In this document: piece by piece, positions 26,230 through 33,266 of the stretch
Layout of the letters: each line of letters opens with the position of its first letter
How positions within the stretch are numbered: position 1 is the stretch's first letter
NCBI RefSeq assembly: GCF_004297185.1
Contig: NZ_PGCL01000002.1
Coordinates: forward strand, 124,001 to 188,000
From: Methanofollis fontis
GTDB lineage: Archaea; Halobacteriota; Methanomicrobia; Methanomicrobiales; Methanofollaceae
Reading direction: 5' to 3'
DNA: 64,000 nt
The notes under the pieces: model-generated
The model's input: only the letters and a program-made list of their open reading frames with translations
Databases searched by the model: none
What the model was told of the DNA's origin: nothing
Position numbers and translations under genes: made by a program

Positions 26230-26703
26230 ATGACGATGGGCAGCCCTGGAGCAGATCTTTTCGGGCCGGAAACCGGCCGCCTCCATGTCCTCGACCGGGA
26301 GGAGAGGGCTCGCGTTCTCCGGGAGATCGGGGATGTCATGGGTCGGTTCCCCGTAGTCTCTCTGGGTTATGTCTTCCGTTCGTTTCTCCGGGGGCCGTTT
26401 CATGACCTCGATTGTGCAGTTCTTCTCTCTGGATCCCACTCGCCGTACGAGGCGATGAAGATCGCCCGGCGTATCGAGGGGGAGATCGAGCGGGCGATCG
26501 GCTACCTCTGCGTCGTCGAGTGCCGGGTCCTCAACGATGCCCCGGTTTCGTTTGCCTATGAGGTGATCAGGGCCGGGCGTGCGGTGTATGTGCGTGAGCC
26601 TGCTGTGCGGATCAGGTATGAAGCAGGTCTGATCTCGGCCTGGCAGGACTATCGAGAGACGCTGGTCTGGTTCAACCGGCGGTACCTGGGGGGATCGCCG
26701 TGA
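26230..26703 (+). CDS. MNT-type minimal nucleotidyltransferase, antitoxin-like (157 aa)
   Basis: A small nucleotidyltransferase-fold protein (family knowledge: MNT partners of HEPN toxins AMPylate the HEPN protein and neutralise it). The catalytic DxD is present as DLD (HDLDCAVLL, about residues 57-65), but the usual GSxxxG loop is changed to GYVFRSFLRG, so activity is doubtful. Residues 75-110 carry the helix and IERAIG region of the family. The stop codon overlaps the ATG of the HEPN gene by one base (TGATG), the usual arrangement. An alternative start is ATG 26236. Confidence 0.7.
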   Translation: MTMGSPGADLFGPETGRLHVLDREERARVLREIGDVMGRFPVVSLGYVFRSFLRGPFHDLDCAVLLSGSHSPYEAMKIARRIEGEIERAIGYLCVVECRVLNDAPVSFAYEVIRAGRAVYVREPAVRIRYEAGLISAWQDYRETLVWFNRRYLGGSP

Positions 26704-27126
26704 TGTTCCAGGATGAAGAGGGGATCATCGCTCATCTCAGGGAACTGGATGAGGCCCTTTCTGACTGGGAGCTACCAGACTGTTTCGCATCAGGGGTTTC
26801 TGGAGAACCGGGATACAAGAAATATGGTACTCCATGCTCTCCTGATCGCCATTCAGGCAACGATTGATATTGCCAATCACCTGATTGCAGGAGAGGATCT
26901 CAGGCGGCCTTCGACCTATCGGGAGAGTTTTGTCATTCTCTCGGAGCGGGGAGTTCTCACGCCCGAACTCGGGGAGGCGATGGGCGATCTGGCCGGGTTT
27001 CGGAATGTGCTCGTCCATATCTACTGGCGCCTCAACCTGGAGGAGGTATATCGGGTTCTGCAGGACGATCTCCCGGTGGTCCGTGAGTTTGAGGCTGTGG
27101 TGAAGGGGTACCTGAAGGAGCGTTGA
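26703..27126 (+). pseudogene. HEPN-domain (HepT/DUF86) toxin gene interrupted by a frameshift
   Basis: Reading from ATG 26703 gives DEEGIIAHLRELDEALSDWE, the normal HepT N-terminus, but the frame then leaves the family. From about 26773 the next frame continues YQTVSHQGFLENRDT and runs to 27126 with the full HEPN helix bundle and the catalytic motif RNVLVHIY (R-x4-H-x-Y). One extra base, or two missing, near 26772 explains this. Either the gene is inactivated, or a shorter protein starts at ATG 26713 or later, or the base is a sequencing error. A T-rich run follows the stop (27132-27150). Confidence 0.75.
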
Positions 27127-27147
27127 AGCGGGTTTTTATTGTTCTTT

Positions 27148-27360
27148 TTATGGTTCCAACGGGATGGGCATCCCCCTTCTCAGCCTGATCACGAGCCAGT
27201 CATCGATGACCTCGGCCAGACCTTCCCGGCACGCCTCGAGCGTTGTGCCGGTGGCCCGGACTCCGGGGAGTTTGGGGACCTCACCATAGTGGGGTTCGTC
27301 GTCCTCGATGATCTCGTAGCGGGCGTGATGCATCGCCGCTGTTATATATTCGATGATCAT
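27148..27360 (-). CDS. HicB-family antitoxin-like protein, orphan (70 aa)
   Basis: It matches the HicB partial RNase-H-like family: YGEVPKLPGVRATGTTLEACRE, then a helix with EVIDDWLVIRLRRG and a final IPLEP. HicB proteins normally bind and block a HicA mRNA interferase. No HicA-like frame lies on either side: the strand upstream is empty and the gene downstream is on the other strand. A TATA-like CCTTTATGAC (27391-27400) sits about 35 bases before the ATG, giving a leader of only about ten bases. It may be a solitary regulator or a remnant. Confidence 0.75.
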   Translation of the reverse strand: MIIEYITAAMHHARYEIIEDDEPHYGEVPKLPGVRATGTTLEACREGLAEVIDDWLVIRLRRGMPIPLEP

Positions 27361-27361
27361 G

Positions 27362-27845
27362 TGCGGTCAGGGGACGTTTGGTCCCGGATGGTCATAAAGG
27401 CTTTTTCAGGGGCACATGGAGAGGAGTCCCACGGAAGGGCGAAGGATCCGATACTCTGAACCGGTCAGTCCCTTCCTCTCAGGAAATGTCTGGAGGGTGT
27501 TTATCTGTCTCTGAGAAGGTGATCCAGAAGATCAACAGAGCATTCCCTGGTGTATTACGTCTCTGGTATGAAACAGCGAATTTATGAAGGCTCTCTCCCT
27601 CCGGATGGCAACCGGGGAGTGGAGGGCAGCTGATGATATACCCGCCGTCCGGGGGCCGGGGGTGACGACGACGTTGAAGATCATAATCAGATGATTCGTA
27701 TCAATGGTGTTGGATACTGGTCTGGGAGAAGTCGGTCGGGAGTTGCCCATCAGAACCCGGGGTGGAGATGGACGTTCTGGTGGGGCGCCATGTGGCGCAC
27801 TTCTTTGCATTCGGCTGTTTCGAACCGTCAACGAAGACGGGGATC
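27362..27845. other. 484-base gap between the HicB and RelE genes
   Basis: Apart from the HicB promoter near 27395 no gene is supported. Several short frames exist on both strands but lack ribosome binding sites and family features. The plus-strand frame from 27762 runs antisense into the RelE gene and is taken as its shadow. The base composition is mixed, consistent with decayed DNA. Confidence 0.4.
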
Positions 27846-28109
27846 TCACAGCCGATCATAGACATTTTTTCGGTGGTCGACATCGACTGCCATAATAACG
27901 AATTGTTGGTGCTCAAACGCCAGGATCACCCGGTACACTCCTACCCTCAGGGAGAATAACGGTGAATTGGTCAGGCGCTTCACCTTGAGATGAGGGTATT
28001 CTTCTTCCGCCAGCAGTTCGAGCGCCCCGATGATCCGGACGGCAGCCTCCTCCGGGAGGTGTCTGATCTTGCGCTGGACTCTTTTCGAGTAGATGAGCGA
28101 GTATCTCAC
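27846..28109 (-). CDS. RelE/ParE-superfamily toxin-like protein (87 aa)
   Basis: A small RelE-fold protein: SKRVQRKIRHLPEEAAVRI, then LKGx-type region VKRLTNSPLFSLRVGVYRVIL and VDVDHRKNVYDR at the end. The basic residues K/R at positions ~10-15, R~55 and R~60 and the terminal H-R-Y are those used by ribosome-dependent mRNases of the family (family knowledge). Its ATG overlaps the stop of the antitoxin gene by four bases, so the two form one operon. Activity cannot be judged from sequence alone. Confidence 0.8.
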   Translation of the reverse strand: MRYSLIYSKRVQRKIRHLPEEAAVRIIGALELLAEEEYPHLKVKRLTNSPLFSLRVGVYRVILAFEHQQFVIMAVDVDHRKNVYDRL

Positions 28110-28345
28110 TCGATCCCCAGATCCCGTTTCAGCGCTTCATGCGTCACAAACTCGCCTCGCTTGATCTCGTCGAGTGACGCCTGGATCTCGGCGATCGTCT
28201 CCGGGCTCAGCGGTTCGGTATCCTCGCTCTGTTCAAGCAGCCGGTGTACGATGGATCGATATGGTTCTCTGGGGTAGCGACGGAGGCGGTTCAACCGGTC
28301 CCGGTCGGATCTGGTGATTTCTATTGTGGTTGTCTCCTCTCGCAT
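28106..28345 (-). CDS. antitoxin-like protein of the RelE pair (79 aa)
   Basis: N-terminal residues (TTIEITRSDRDRLNRLRR) form a short strand-helix of the ribbon or VapB-like kind, and the acidic C-terminal half would wrap the toxin. It lies directly before the RelE gene with an ATGA overlap. The open frame extends upstream into the decayed fragment at 28490, but a TATA-like element at 28366-28380 points to transcription starting at about 28347, so ATG 28345 is the likely leaderless start. Confidence 0.7.
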   Translation of the reverse strand: MREETTTIEITRSDRDRLNRLRRYPREPYRSIVHRLLEQSEDTEPLSPETIAEIQASLDEIKRGEFVTHEALKRDLGIE

Positions 28346-28365
28346 AATGTCATATGGTCCGTTAT

Positions 28366-28380
28366 GGGGCATAAAAGCAT
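28366..28380 (-). promoter_or_regulatory. TATA-like promoter of the RelE-type toxin-antitoxin pair
   Basis: On the minus strand the sequence reads ATGCTTTTATGCCCC, with its centre about 26 bases before ATG 28345. The spacing predicts a leaderless mRNA. Confidence 0.45.
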
Positions 28381-28489
28381 GGCCATGGGTTCGGGCAGGA
28401 GAGGACCATGTCTCCATTTCGCTGCCGGCGTCACAGGGGCGATCCGTCGTCTCCGTTTGTATCGACCTGATGGTCTTCTTGCTGTCAGG

Positions 28490-28625
28490 GTCTGGAGGTT
28501 CGCTGTTCTCCCCCTGCCACACAAACCACGCCGTCGTGAAGATCAGCGGCAGCCCGGACTGGCACGTACATCCCCACGGGGCCGGGGGAGAGGGAGCCGT
28601 ACTGCACCACGCAAGGAAGGGGGAA
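28490..28625 (-). pseudogene. degraded fragment of the four-helix membrane protein gene (copy 2)
   Basis: Minus-strand translation gives VQYGSLSPGPVGMYVPV in one frame and SGLPLIFTTAWFVWQGENS in the next, matching HYGPLLHGQAGFCVPV and GLPIVIAVAWFVWRGEG of the intact protein at 29010-29504. A frameshift separates the two parts and upstream sequence is lost. The rest of 28626-29009 shows no supported gene. Confidence 0.7.
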
Positions 28626-29009
28626 AAACGTCGCGCTGGTGGACCGCACGGTCACGATGTCGCGGATATTTCCGGGCCGATCTATGCCTGAACGGCCCCG
28701 TGAATCCGGGGAGAAACACATCACAGCCCTGAAACGTCGGAGACCAATCCTATCGAATGAAGCCACACTATCCTTATCAAAGAGGGAATGTCGGTTCACT
28801 TTTCGGTCCCGGTCCATGCGGGCAGGGTTCTCGGGCCCGGGCTGCTGAGAAAAATTATTGCTGCGGCGGCGGATTTGTGGGGGCGCCGATTTCTTCTTTT
28901 ATTCTACCATTGCTCACGCGGTAGGCGCGATAGGCAGCGAAGGTATGGGGAACGCTCAGGAATAATCGCGCCTTCATGTCTGTTGGTTGAGATCGTCGTT
29001 GTGCAATTC

Positions 29010-29504
29010 TCAGGAAATATCCGGAGAAGTGTTTTCATCCTCTCCCTTCTCTTTCCCCTCCCCCCGCCACACAAACCAAGCAACCGCAATCACAATCGGC
29101 AGCCCCACCGGCACACAGAATCCGGCCTGACCGTGGAGGAGGGGGCCGTAGTGGGCGAATGCCGCCAGGAGGGAGCACGCCCCCGCCCCTGCCAGCAGGA
29201 GGGCGACCCCTCTTCGCTCGCCCTCGGGCCAGCGGGCGATCCACGCGGCGAATGCCGCAAGGACGAGGAGGGTGGCGAGCGCCCATACGAGGATGGCCAG
29301 CCCCGAACGCCCCCCAATGAGCCCGGTGGCGACGTAGTTGACCTCCTGCCAGATGGGTATCCAGGAGGTGCCGTAGATGGTGTGCTGGTAGAGGACGAGG
29401 GGGAAGCGGATGCCTGCCCCCATGAAATCACCGATCACGAAGATGTTGACGGGTGCGAGCAGGCAGGCGAGGAGGAGGACAGGGGTGTATCTGGATTCGC
29501 TCAT
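29010..29504 (-). CDS. four-helix integral membrane protein of unknown function (164 aa)
   Basis: Four hydrophobic helices can be seen (about residues 8-28, 68-92, 98-117, 130-149), joined by short loops; the C-terminal tail is charged (RGEGKEKGEDENTS). The segment GTSWIPIWQEVNY after the first helix looks extracellular. The ribosome binding site GAGATGATC precedes ATG 29504. It follows the pilin gene at 29539 with a 34-base gap on the same strand, so it may be co-transcribed and linked to surface filaments (inference). No family is recognised. Two partial, frameshifted copies of its 3' end lie at 26.1 kb and 28.5 kb. Confidence 0.7.
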   Translation of the reverse strand: MSESRYTPVLLLACLLAPVNIFVIGDFMGAGIRFPLVLYQHTIYGTSWIPIWQEVNYVATGLIGGRSGLAILVWALATLLVLAAFAAWIARWPEGERRGVALLLAGAGACSLLAAFAHYGPLLHGQAGFCVPVGLPIVIAVAWFVWRGEGKEKGEDENTSPDIS

Positions 29505-29538
29505 CTGATCATCTCAAGGGTTTTGGGGGGAAAAAGGG

Positions 29539-29922
29539 TTAGATTGTTGTGTCCAGGATGACCTGCCCCGCCCCGTTTGTGAACGTGGCGGCGACGGTCA
29601 CCCGGCACCGTGTCGACGGCACGGGCGTGGTGTTCTGTGCATTAGCACCCACCTCCGCATCGAGCCAGTCGGTCTGTTCAACCCCGTTGATCGTCCAGTT
29701 CAGGTGGTGGACCTTGTGGGCGTCCTGTCCGCCGTAATAGGCCACCGCGATCCCCCCGTTGATCCGCTCTGCCGTCGCCCCGACCGAATACGACTCGGGG
29801 AGGGGTTGCGTGGCGCTCAGGCAGAACGATGCCACGACCCCTGCGAGCAGGGCGGTAACGGCGACCATCAGGGCCACAGCCATAACCTGCGAGACTGCCT
29901 CTTCACTATGGAACAGGTTCAT
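29539..29922 (-). CDS. archaeal type IV pilin-like protein (127 aa)
   Basis: The N-terminus is short and polar (MNLFHSEEA), followed by VSQVMAVALMVAVTALLAGV, the class III signal and filament helix of the archaeal pilin N-terminal family (DUF1628). The usual VSPVIG is changed to VSQVMA. The remainder is a beta-rich head (~45-127; VTVAATFTNGAGQVILDT at the end). GAGAGGTAT before ATG 29922 sets the start; longer in-frame starts are less likely. Secreted pilin subunits are cleaved by an EppA/PibD-type peptidase (family knowledge). It is paralogous to the gene at 30477. Confidence 0.8.
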   Translation of the reverse strand: MNLFHSEEAVSQVMAVALMVAVTALLAGVVASFCLSATQPLPESYSVGATAERINGGIAVAYYGGQDAHKVHHLNWTINGVEQTDWLDAEVGANAQNTTPVPSTRCRVTVAATFTNGAGQVILDTTI

Positions 29923-29981
29923 TGGTATACCTCTCTTTCTGGACGGGAACATCGATGATCCGTCTTTAGATGGGGGTTGCA

Positions 29982-29995
29982 CATATCTAAAGATG
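29982..29995 (-). promoter_or_regulatory. TATA-like element of pilin gene 1
   Basis: The minus strand reads CATCTTTAGATATG. The pilin gene at 30477 has CATCTTTAAATATG in nearly the same place, which supports both as the promoters. A second AT-rich run (30015-30028) lies further upstream. Confidence 0.5.
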
Positions 29996-30084
29996 CCGAT
30001 TTGTGATATGGGTGGCATTTATAAAAATTTCGATTTCAATTTCTCATGTTTCCATGGTGTAGGCTAAAATTGGCTGCCCTATGT

Positions 30085-30470
30085 GGGAGATGTGGGTGAA
30101 GTCCCGCCCCGCGATGGTGCCGGGGCGGTTGGCTCTATTCTTTATATTGGCGAGGTGATGCACATCCGGTGCTGGGTGTGGCAGTGGTCATCAAGTGGTA
30201 CGGGCGCTGCCGCTGGCACTGCCATGGTGTTCTGTGAATATGAACTCCCCCCGCCTGGTATCGGTCGAACGTCAGGTATGGGTGGTTGGCGCTGTGGGGC
30301 GTTCTCCATTGGGGAAGGTCGCCAGCAATCCCCCATCGAAGATGTCTTTGAAGGGGCTGCATTGTGTTCAGGCGGAATGATGCGATTCAGTCCTGCGATC
30401 GGGGCAGTAATGGCGACCACTCAGATACAGTCACGACCTGCGAGACTGCATGCTCATGGTTCAAAAAAAG
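30085..30470 (-). pseudogene. decayed third pilin gene
   Basis: Minus-strand sequence between the two intact pilins aligns piecewise to pilin 1. AGTCTCGCAGGT (HAVSQVV) is followed, in another frame, by MVAITAPIAG. Shared DNA pieces include a TTCTGCCTGA-like block with CAGCCCCT, a GGGGGATTGC block, and GGTGTTCTGTG near the position of the same string in pilin 1. Several frameshifts destroy the frame. It probably arose from a tandem pilin array. Confidence 0.65.
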
Positions 30471-30476
30471 GGGGGG
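30463..30476 (-). terminator. terminator-like C-run and T-run after pilin gene 2
   Basis: On the minus strand, seven C are followed by seven T directly after the stop codon of the pilin gene. T-runs of this kind end transcription in archaea. Confidence 0.45.
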
Positions 30477-30884
30477 TTAGACGTAGGTGTCCAGGATGAC
30501 CTGAGAGCTGCCGTCGTTGAATGCTGCGGTAACAACGATATGTTGTTTCTCACCTGCTCCATCATCCACCCATACCTTTGCAGTTGCGCCGGGTATTGTA
30601 GATGGGAATGCTGCCGGTGTTCCTGAGTTAAGGGTATAGTTCAGGCCCGTTACATATGAATCATCTGCGCCGCCCTGATAGGTCACAAAAATGTCTTTGT
30701 CTGCAGGGGTTGAGTCGTTCACTTTTGCTGTGGCCGTGGCGGCAACACTCTTGGTGGTCTGCACGTTTCCGGCCATCCCGAACACGAACGCGGCAATGAC
30801 CGCGGCCAGGATCACCGTGATGGCGACCATGAGGATGACGCCGATGACCGGCGACACTGCTTCTTCATTTTCGAACTGTTTCAT
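30477..30884 (-). CDS. archaeal type IV pilin-like protein (135 aa)
   Basis: A textbook archaeal pilin N-terminus: MKQFENEEAVSPVIGVILMV, then AITVILAAVIAAFVFGM, which is cleaved near the acidic stretch and forms the filament core. The head domain (~45-135) is beta-rich and ends VVTAAFNDGSSQVILDTYV, parallel to pilin 1. GGAGGTGA lies five bases before ATG 30884. The TATA-like element at 30938-30951 predicts a leader of about 35 bases. It was probably the parent or sibling of the pilin at 29539 and of the pseudogene between them. Confidence 0.85.
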   Translation of the reverse strand: MKQFENEEAVSPVIGVILMVAITVILAAVIAAFVFGMAGNVQTTKSVAATATAKVNDSTPADKDIFVTYQGGADDSYVTGLNYTLNSGTPAAFPSTIPGATAKVWVDDGAGEKQHIVVTAAFNDGSSQVILDTYV

Positions 30885-30937
30885 CGGTTTCACCTCCACA
30901 CCCGGGGGGGCGTGGCTAGTATATGCTATCGCATTCT

Positions 30938-30951
30938 CATATTTAAAGATG
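30938..30951 (-). promoter_or_regulatory. TATA-like element of pilin gene 2
   Basis: The minus strand reads CATCTTTAAATATG, 54 to 67 bases before the ATG. The near-identical element of pilin gene 1 supports the call. Confidence 0.5.
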
Positions 30952-31012
30952 ATCGTTTCCTTTTGGCGGCTGAAATTTTATCTTAAATATATTTTCAGGG
31001 AATACTTCCGCT

Positions 31013-31242
31013 GATCCTGCTCATGTCGCCGATAATCGGTTATTCCGGGGGTGGGAATGGGGGGGTGGAGGCGGTGTTCTGCCCGGGCAGGATACAATCC
31101 GGGCGGATCAGGGCATTCGGGGCTGGATCCGTCCGCCCGTGCGGTCCCGCACTCCATGCCCCGACACCCGGGCGCCACCCTGCCGCTGTGCGCCGCCGCC
31201 GCAGGATCCGGGGGTTGTTCAGGCGGGAGGGCGAGGTTTTTT
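31013..31242 (+). ncRNA. candidate structured RNA: GC-rich island between AT-rich promoter and T-run
   Basis: A very GC-rich block of about 220 bases (31030-31235) is bounded by an AT-rich, TATA-like stretch (CTTAAATATATT near 30982-30993) and a T6 run at 31237-31242, the layout of a plus-strand RNA gene. It has strong inverted repeats: CTGCCCGGGCAG (31079-31090), CGGGCGGA (31100-31107) with TCCGCCCG (31132-31139), and GTGCGG with CCGCAC (31139-31152). GGGTGG near 31062 can pair with CCACCC near 31174. Landmarks of RNase P RNA, SRP RNA or rRNA were not found. The short frames in it look non-coding. Confidence 0.4.
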
Positions 31243-31315
31243 CAGAGTGATACAATAAAAAGAGATCGAATTGATATTGCCGTCATAAATTCTCTATTCT
31301 TGAAATATGTGGAAT

Positions 31316-32149
31316 TTATTGGGTAAATCGGCGTGCACCCGGTCCCTCCTCTCCGGTGCCCCGCCCCCACCCGCCGCACCAGAGGGGGCGGACCGAGCGC
31401 CGCCCGGCCAGGTCCGGGACGGCATGGCGGATCGCATCGGCGGTGAAGGCCTTCGCCACGGCGAACGCCTCCCGCAGGTCCATGCCGCGGGCAAGACCGG
31501 CGGTGAGGGATGCGGAGAAGCAGCACCCCGAGCCGTGGACCTGGTAGGGCGAGCGGGGGGCGGTGAGCACCAGCTCGCCCTCGTGGTCCAGCAGGAGGTC
31601 GGCGGGCTCCCCCTCCAGGTGCCCGCCCTTGACGATCACCGCCGCCGCACCCATCGCCAGGATCGCCTCGGCCGCCGCCCGCATATCTCCGGGGCTCTGG
31701 ATTTCGGTGAGGGCGAGCGCCTCCGCCTCAGGGATGTTCGGGGTCACCACCGCCGCACGCGGGATCAGGTCGGCGATGAGTGCGTCGGCCGCTTCCTCGG
31801 CCAGCAGGCGGGCGCCCGAGGTGGCCACCATCACCGGATCAACGACGAGCGGCACGCCTTCGGGAAGGGCCGCCGCCACCGCCCTGATGATCCCGGCCTC
31901 CGCGAGCATCCCGGTCTTCGCCGCTCCCACCGGGAAGGCCGCGAAGACCGCCTCCATCTGGGCCGCCACCGCCCCCGGAGGAAGGGGCCAGGCCCCGGCC
32001 ACGCCCCCGGGGTTCTGGGCGGTCACTGCCGTCACCGCCGCCGTCCCCCAGACACCGAGGGCGGCGAAGGCCGCAAGGTCGGCCTCGATCCCGGCCCCGC
32101 CGCCCGAGTCCGAACCCGCGATCGAGAGGGCACACGGAATGGAATACAT
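31316..32149 (-). CDS. thiD: hydroxymethylpyrimidine/phosphomethylpyrimidine kinase (277 aa)
   Basis: Phosphorylates HMP and HMP-phosphate in thiamine biosynthesis. Ribokinase-fold signatures are clear: AGSDSGGGAGIEADL (~11-25), TAVTAQN (~41-47), VVDPVMVATSGARLL (~101-115), and HGSGCCFSASLTAGLARG (~224-241), containing the anion hole and catalytic Cys loop. The length fits the family. The last 30 residues (SVRPLWCGGWGRG and on) are not typical and may be a diverged tail. No ribosome binding site is seen and no other thiamine genes are nearby, nor a TPP riboswitch. Confidence 0.9.
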   Translation of the reverse strand: MYSIPCALSIAGSDSGGGAGIEADLAAFAALGVWGTAAVTAVTAQNPGGVAGAWPLPPGAVAAQMEAVFAAFPVGAAKTGMLAEAGIIRAVAAALPEGVPLVVDPVMVATSGARLLAEEAADALIADLIPRAAVVTPNIPEAEALALTEIQSPGDMRAAAEAILAMGAAAVIVKGGHLEGEPADLLLDHEGELVLTAPRSPYQVHGSGCCFSASLTAGLARGMDLREAFAVAKAFTADAIRHAVPDLAGRRSVRPLWCGGWGRGTGEEGPGARRFTQ

Positions 32150-32297
32150 CTGCGAGAGGGTGGGCGCCGGGAGGTGAAGTAGGTGGCGCTTTTTGCCGTC
32201 TTCATGACTCTTCGTGAGAGGCGATGGCGGGCATGAATAACCCTCGCGTCCAGAAATGTGATGATTCTACAAAGCCGTTCTTGCGAAGATCCCGCCC

Positions 32298-32543
32298 TCA
32301 CACCGAGAGATCGACCTCCCCCGCTGCAAGGGGGCGGGCACAGATCCGGCCCTCGTGGACGTCTTTCATCACCGCATCGATCCGTCTGGAGATATCGGCG
32401 GTGTAATACGCCTCGCCGCAGTTGTCGCAGATGAAGGCGGGGACCTCTTTGATAACGATAATCTCGTCCCCGACGCGTGCGATGAACTCAGCCTTTCCTT
32501 CGTGCAGCCTTCCCCTGCAGAACGTGCATCTCTCCGGAATCAT
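32298..32543 (-). CDS. YgiT/MqsA-type zinc-finger protein, antitoxin-like (81 aa)
   Basis: Two CxxC pairs (CTFC near residue 5 and CDNC near residue 38) flank the strand IIVIKEVPAFI, and CGEAYYT follows, the signature of the YgiT-type zinc-binding domain found in MqsA antitoxins. The helix-turn-helix half of full MqsA is missing, as in most short homologues. GGAGGGGAGG stands just before ATG 32543; an in-frame start 54 bases upstream has no such signal. A toxin partner (MqsR or DUF4258) is not seen next to it; the genes upstream are the HicBA pair. Confidence 0.75.
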   Translation of the reverse strand: MIPERCTFCRGRLHEGKAEFIARVGDEIIVIKEVPAFICDNCGEAYYTADISRRIDAVMKDVHEGRICARPLAAGEVDLSV

Positions 32544-32683
32544 CGCCTCCCCTCCTCCGACGCCCGGGCCAGATCCTGGTGGGGCGGGCACACCCATGCG
32601 GTCCCGTCTTCTCCCGGCCTGTATCCTCCAGGATCAGCCGTTCCGGCAGGGGAGCGATGGCGGCAGGTGTGAGACTCAGTCAT

Positions 32684-32935
32684 TCAGGATCCCGTCTCCT
32701 CCAGGTGCCGGAGAAAGTCCTCCTTCGTCAGGTTCGCCTGCATCAGGATCGACCGCAGCATCCCCCGCGGCAGCTCATATGAGCGCGGCACCACCACCAG
32801 CACCCGCCGCCCCTCCTCGTCCGCATAATATACTGCCACGTGCCCGCCCCTGCTCCGCCTCGGGGCATACGTAAACCCCGCCTTCAGGAGGGCGGCGATC
32901 ACCCGCTCCGACGAGAGTGCCGGGAACCGCTTCAT
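32684..32935 (-). CDS. HicA-like toxin (83 aa)
   Basis: A dsRBD-fold mRNA interferase-like protein: SSERVIAALLKAGFTY, then SRGGHVAVYY with the conserved His of the active site, VVVPRSYELPRGMLRSILMQ, and the end LTKEDFLRHLE. HicA toxins cleave mRNA and are blocked by HicB (family knowledge). The family's second block usually reads VPxHxxxL; here the His is replaced by Ser-Tyr, typical of archaeal relatives. It overlaps the HicB stop by four bases. Confidence 0.8.
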   Translation of the reverse strand: MKRFPALSSERVIAALLKAGFTYAPRRSRGGHVAVYYADEEGRRVLVVVPRSYELPRGMLRSILMQANLTKEDFLRHLEETGS

Positions 32936-33168
32936 CCCTCCACCTCAAAGGTGGAGGCGAACTTCCGCCGCGCCAGGAGCGCCCCTTCCAGGTCGTCGGC
33001 AAAACCGAGTGCGCGTGCGTTCTCCATATAGAGGTCCACGGCGTCCTTCAGGTTCGACAGGGCGTCGGCTGGTGTCCTCCCGCAGGAGGCGACGCCGAGC
33101 TCCGGGCAGGCGGCCACATACCCGCCCCCCTCCTCCCAGAGGGCGGCCATCATGTTCCGGCTCTTCAT
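32932..33168 (-). CDS. HicB-like antitoxin (78 aa)
   Basis: A partial RNase-H-like HicB domain: ALWEEGGGYVAACPELGVAS, then GRTPADALSNLKDAVDLYME. It lacks a long DNA-binding tail, so repression of the operon is uncertain. GGAGGGGAGG runs up to ATG 33168, which is why that start is preferred over one 18 bases upstream. It is followed directly by the HicA-like gene. The order antitoxin-first is a known variant of HicAB loci. Confidence 0.8.
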   Translation of the reverse strand: MKSRNMMAALWEEGGGYVAACPELGVASCGRTPADALSNLKDAVDLYMENARALGFADDLEGALLARRKFASTFEVEG

Positions 33169-33232
33169 CCTCCCCTCCCTCGGCATCGCCGCAGATAGAG
33201 GTTGCGGGAGGGCCGCAGCCGGGAAGCCATCA

Positions 33233-33243
33233 CTGCCTTTAAC
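33233..33243 (+). promoter_or_regulatory. TATA-like box of the AIR-synthase-related gene
   Basis: GCCTTTAACAC lies with its centre about 27 bases before ATG 33267. No ribosome binding site is present, so a leaderless transcript is likely. Confidence 0.4.
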
Positions 33244-33266
33244 ACCCCTCCGGTCGACTCTCCTCT

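Noticed and set aside
26703-27126. Programmed frameshifting in the HEPN gene
   Set aside because: No slippery run or pseudoknot-like signal is seen near 26772; simple mutation or sequencing error is preferred.
27701-27959. Short frames near 27.8 kb as a real small gene
   Set aside because: The tail of the plus-strand frame is the exact antisense of the RelE-like C-terminus and no ribosome binding site precedes it.
28788-29561. A 257-codon plus-strand open frame
   Set aside because: It lies antisense to the membrane protein and the end of the pilin gene. It has low-complexity Arg/Gly/Glu content and no motifs.
31013-31242. RNase P RNA or SRP RNA at the GC-rich island
   Set aside because: The conserved core sequences of either RNA were not found; only generic hairpins are visible.
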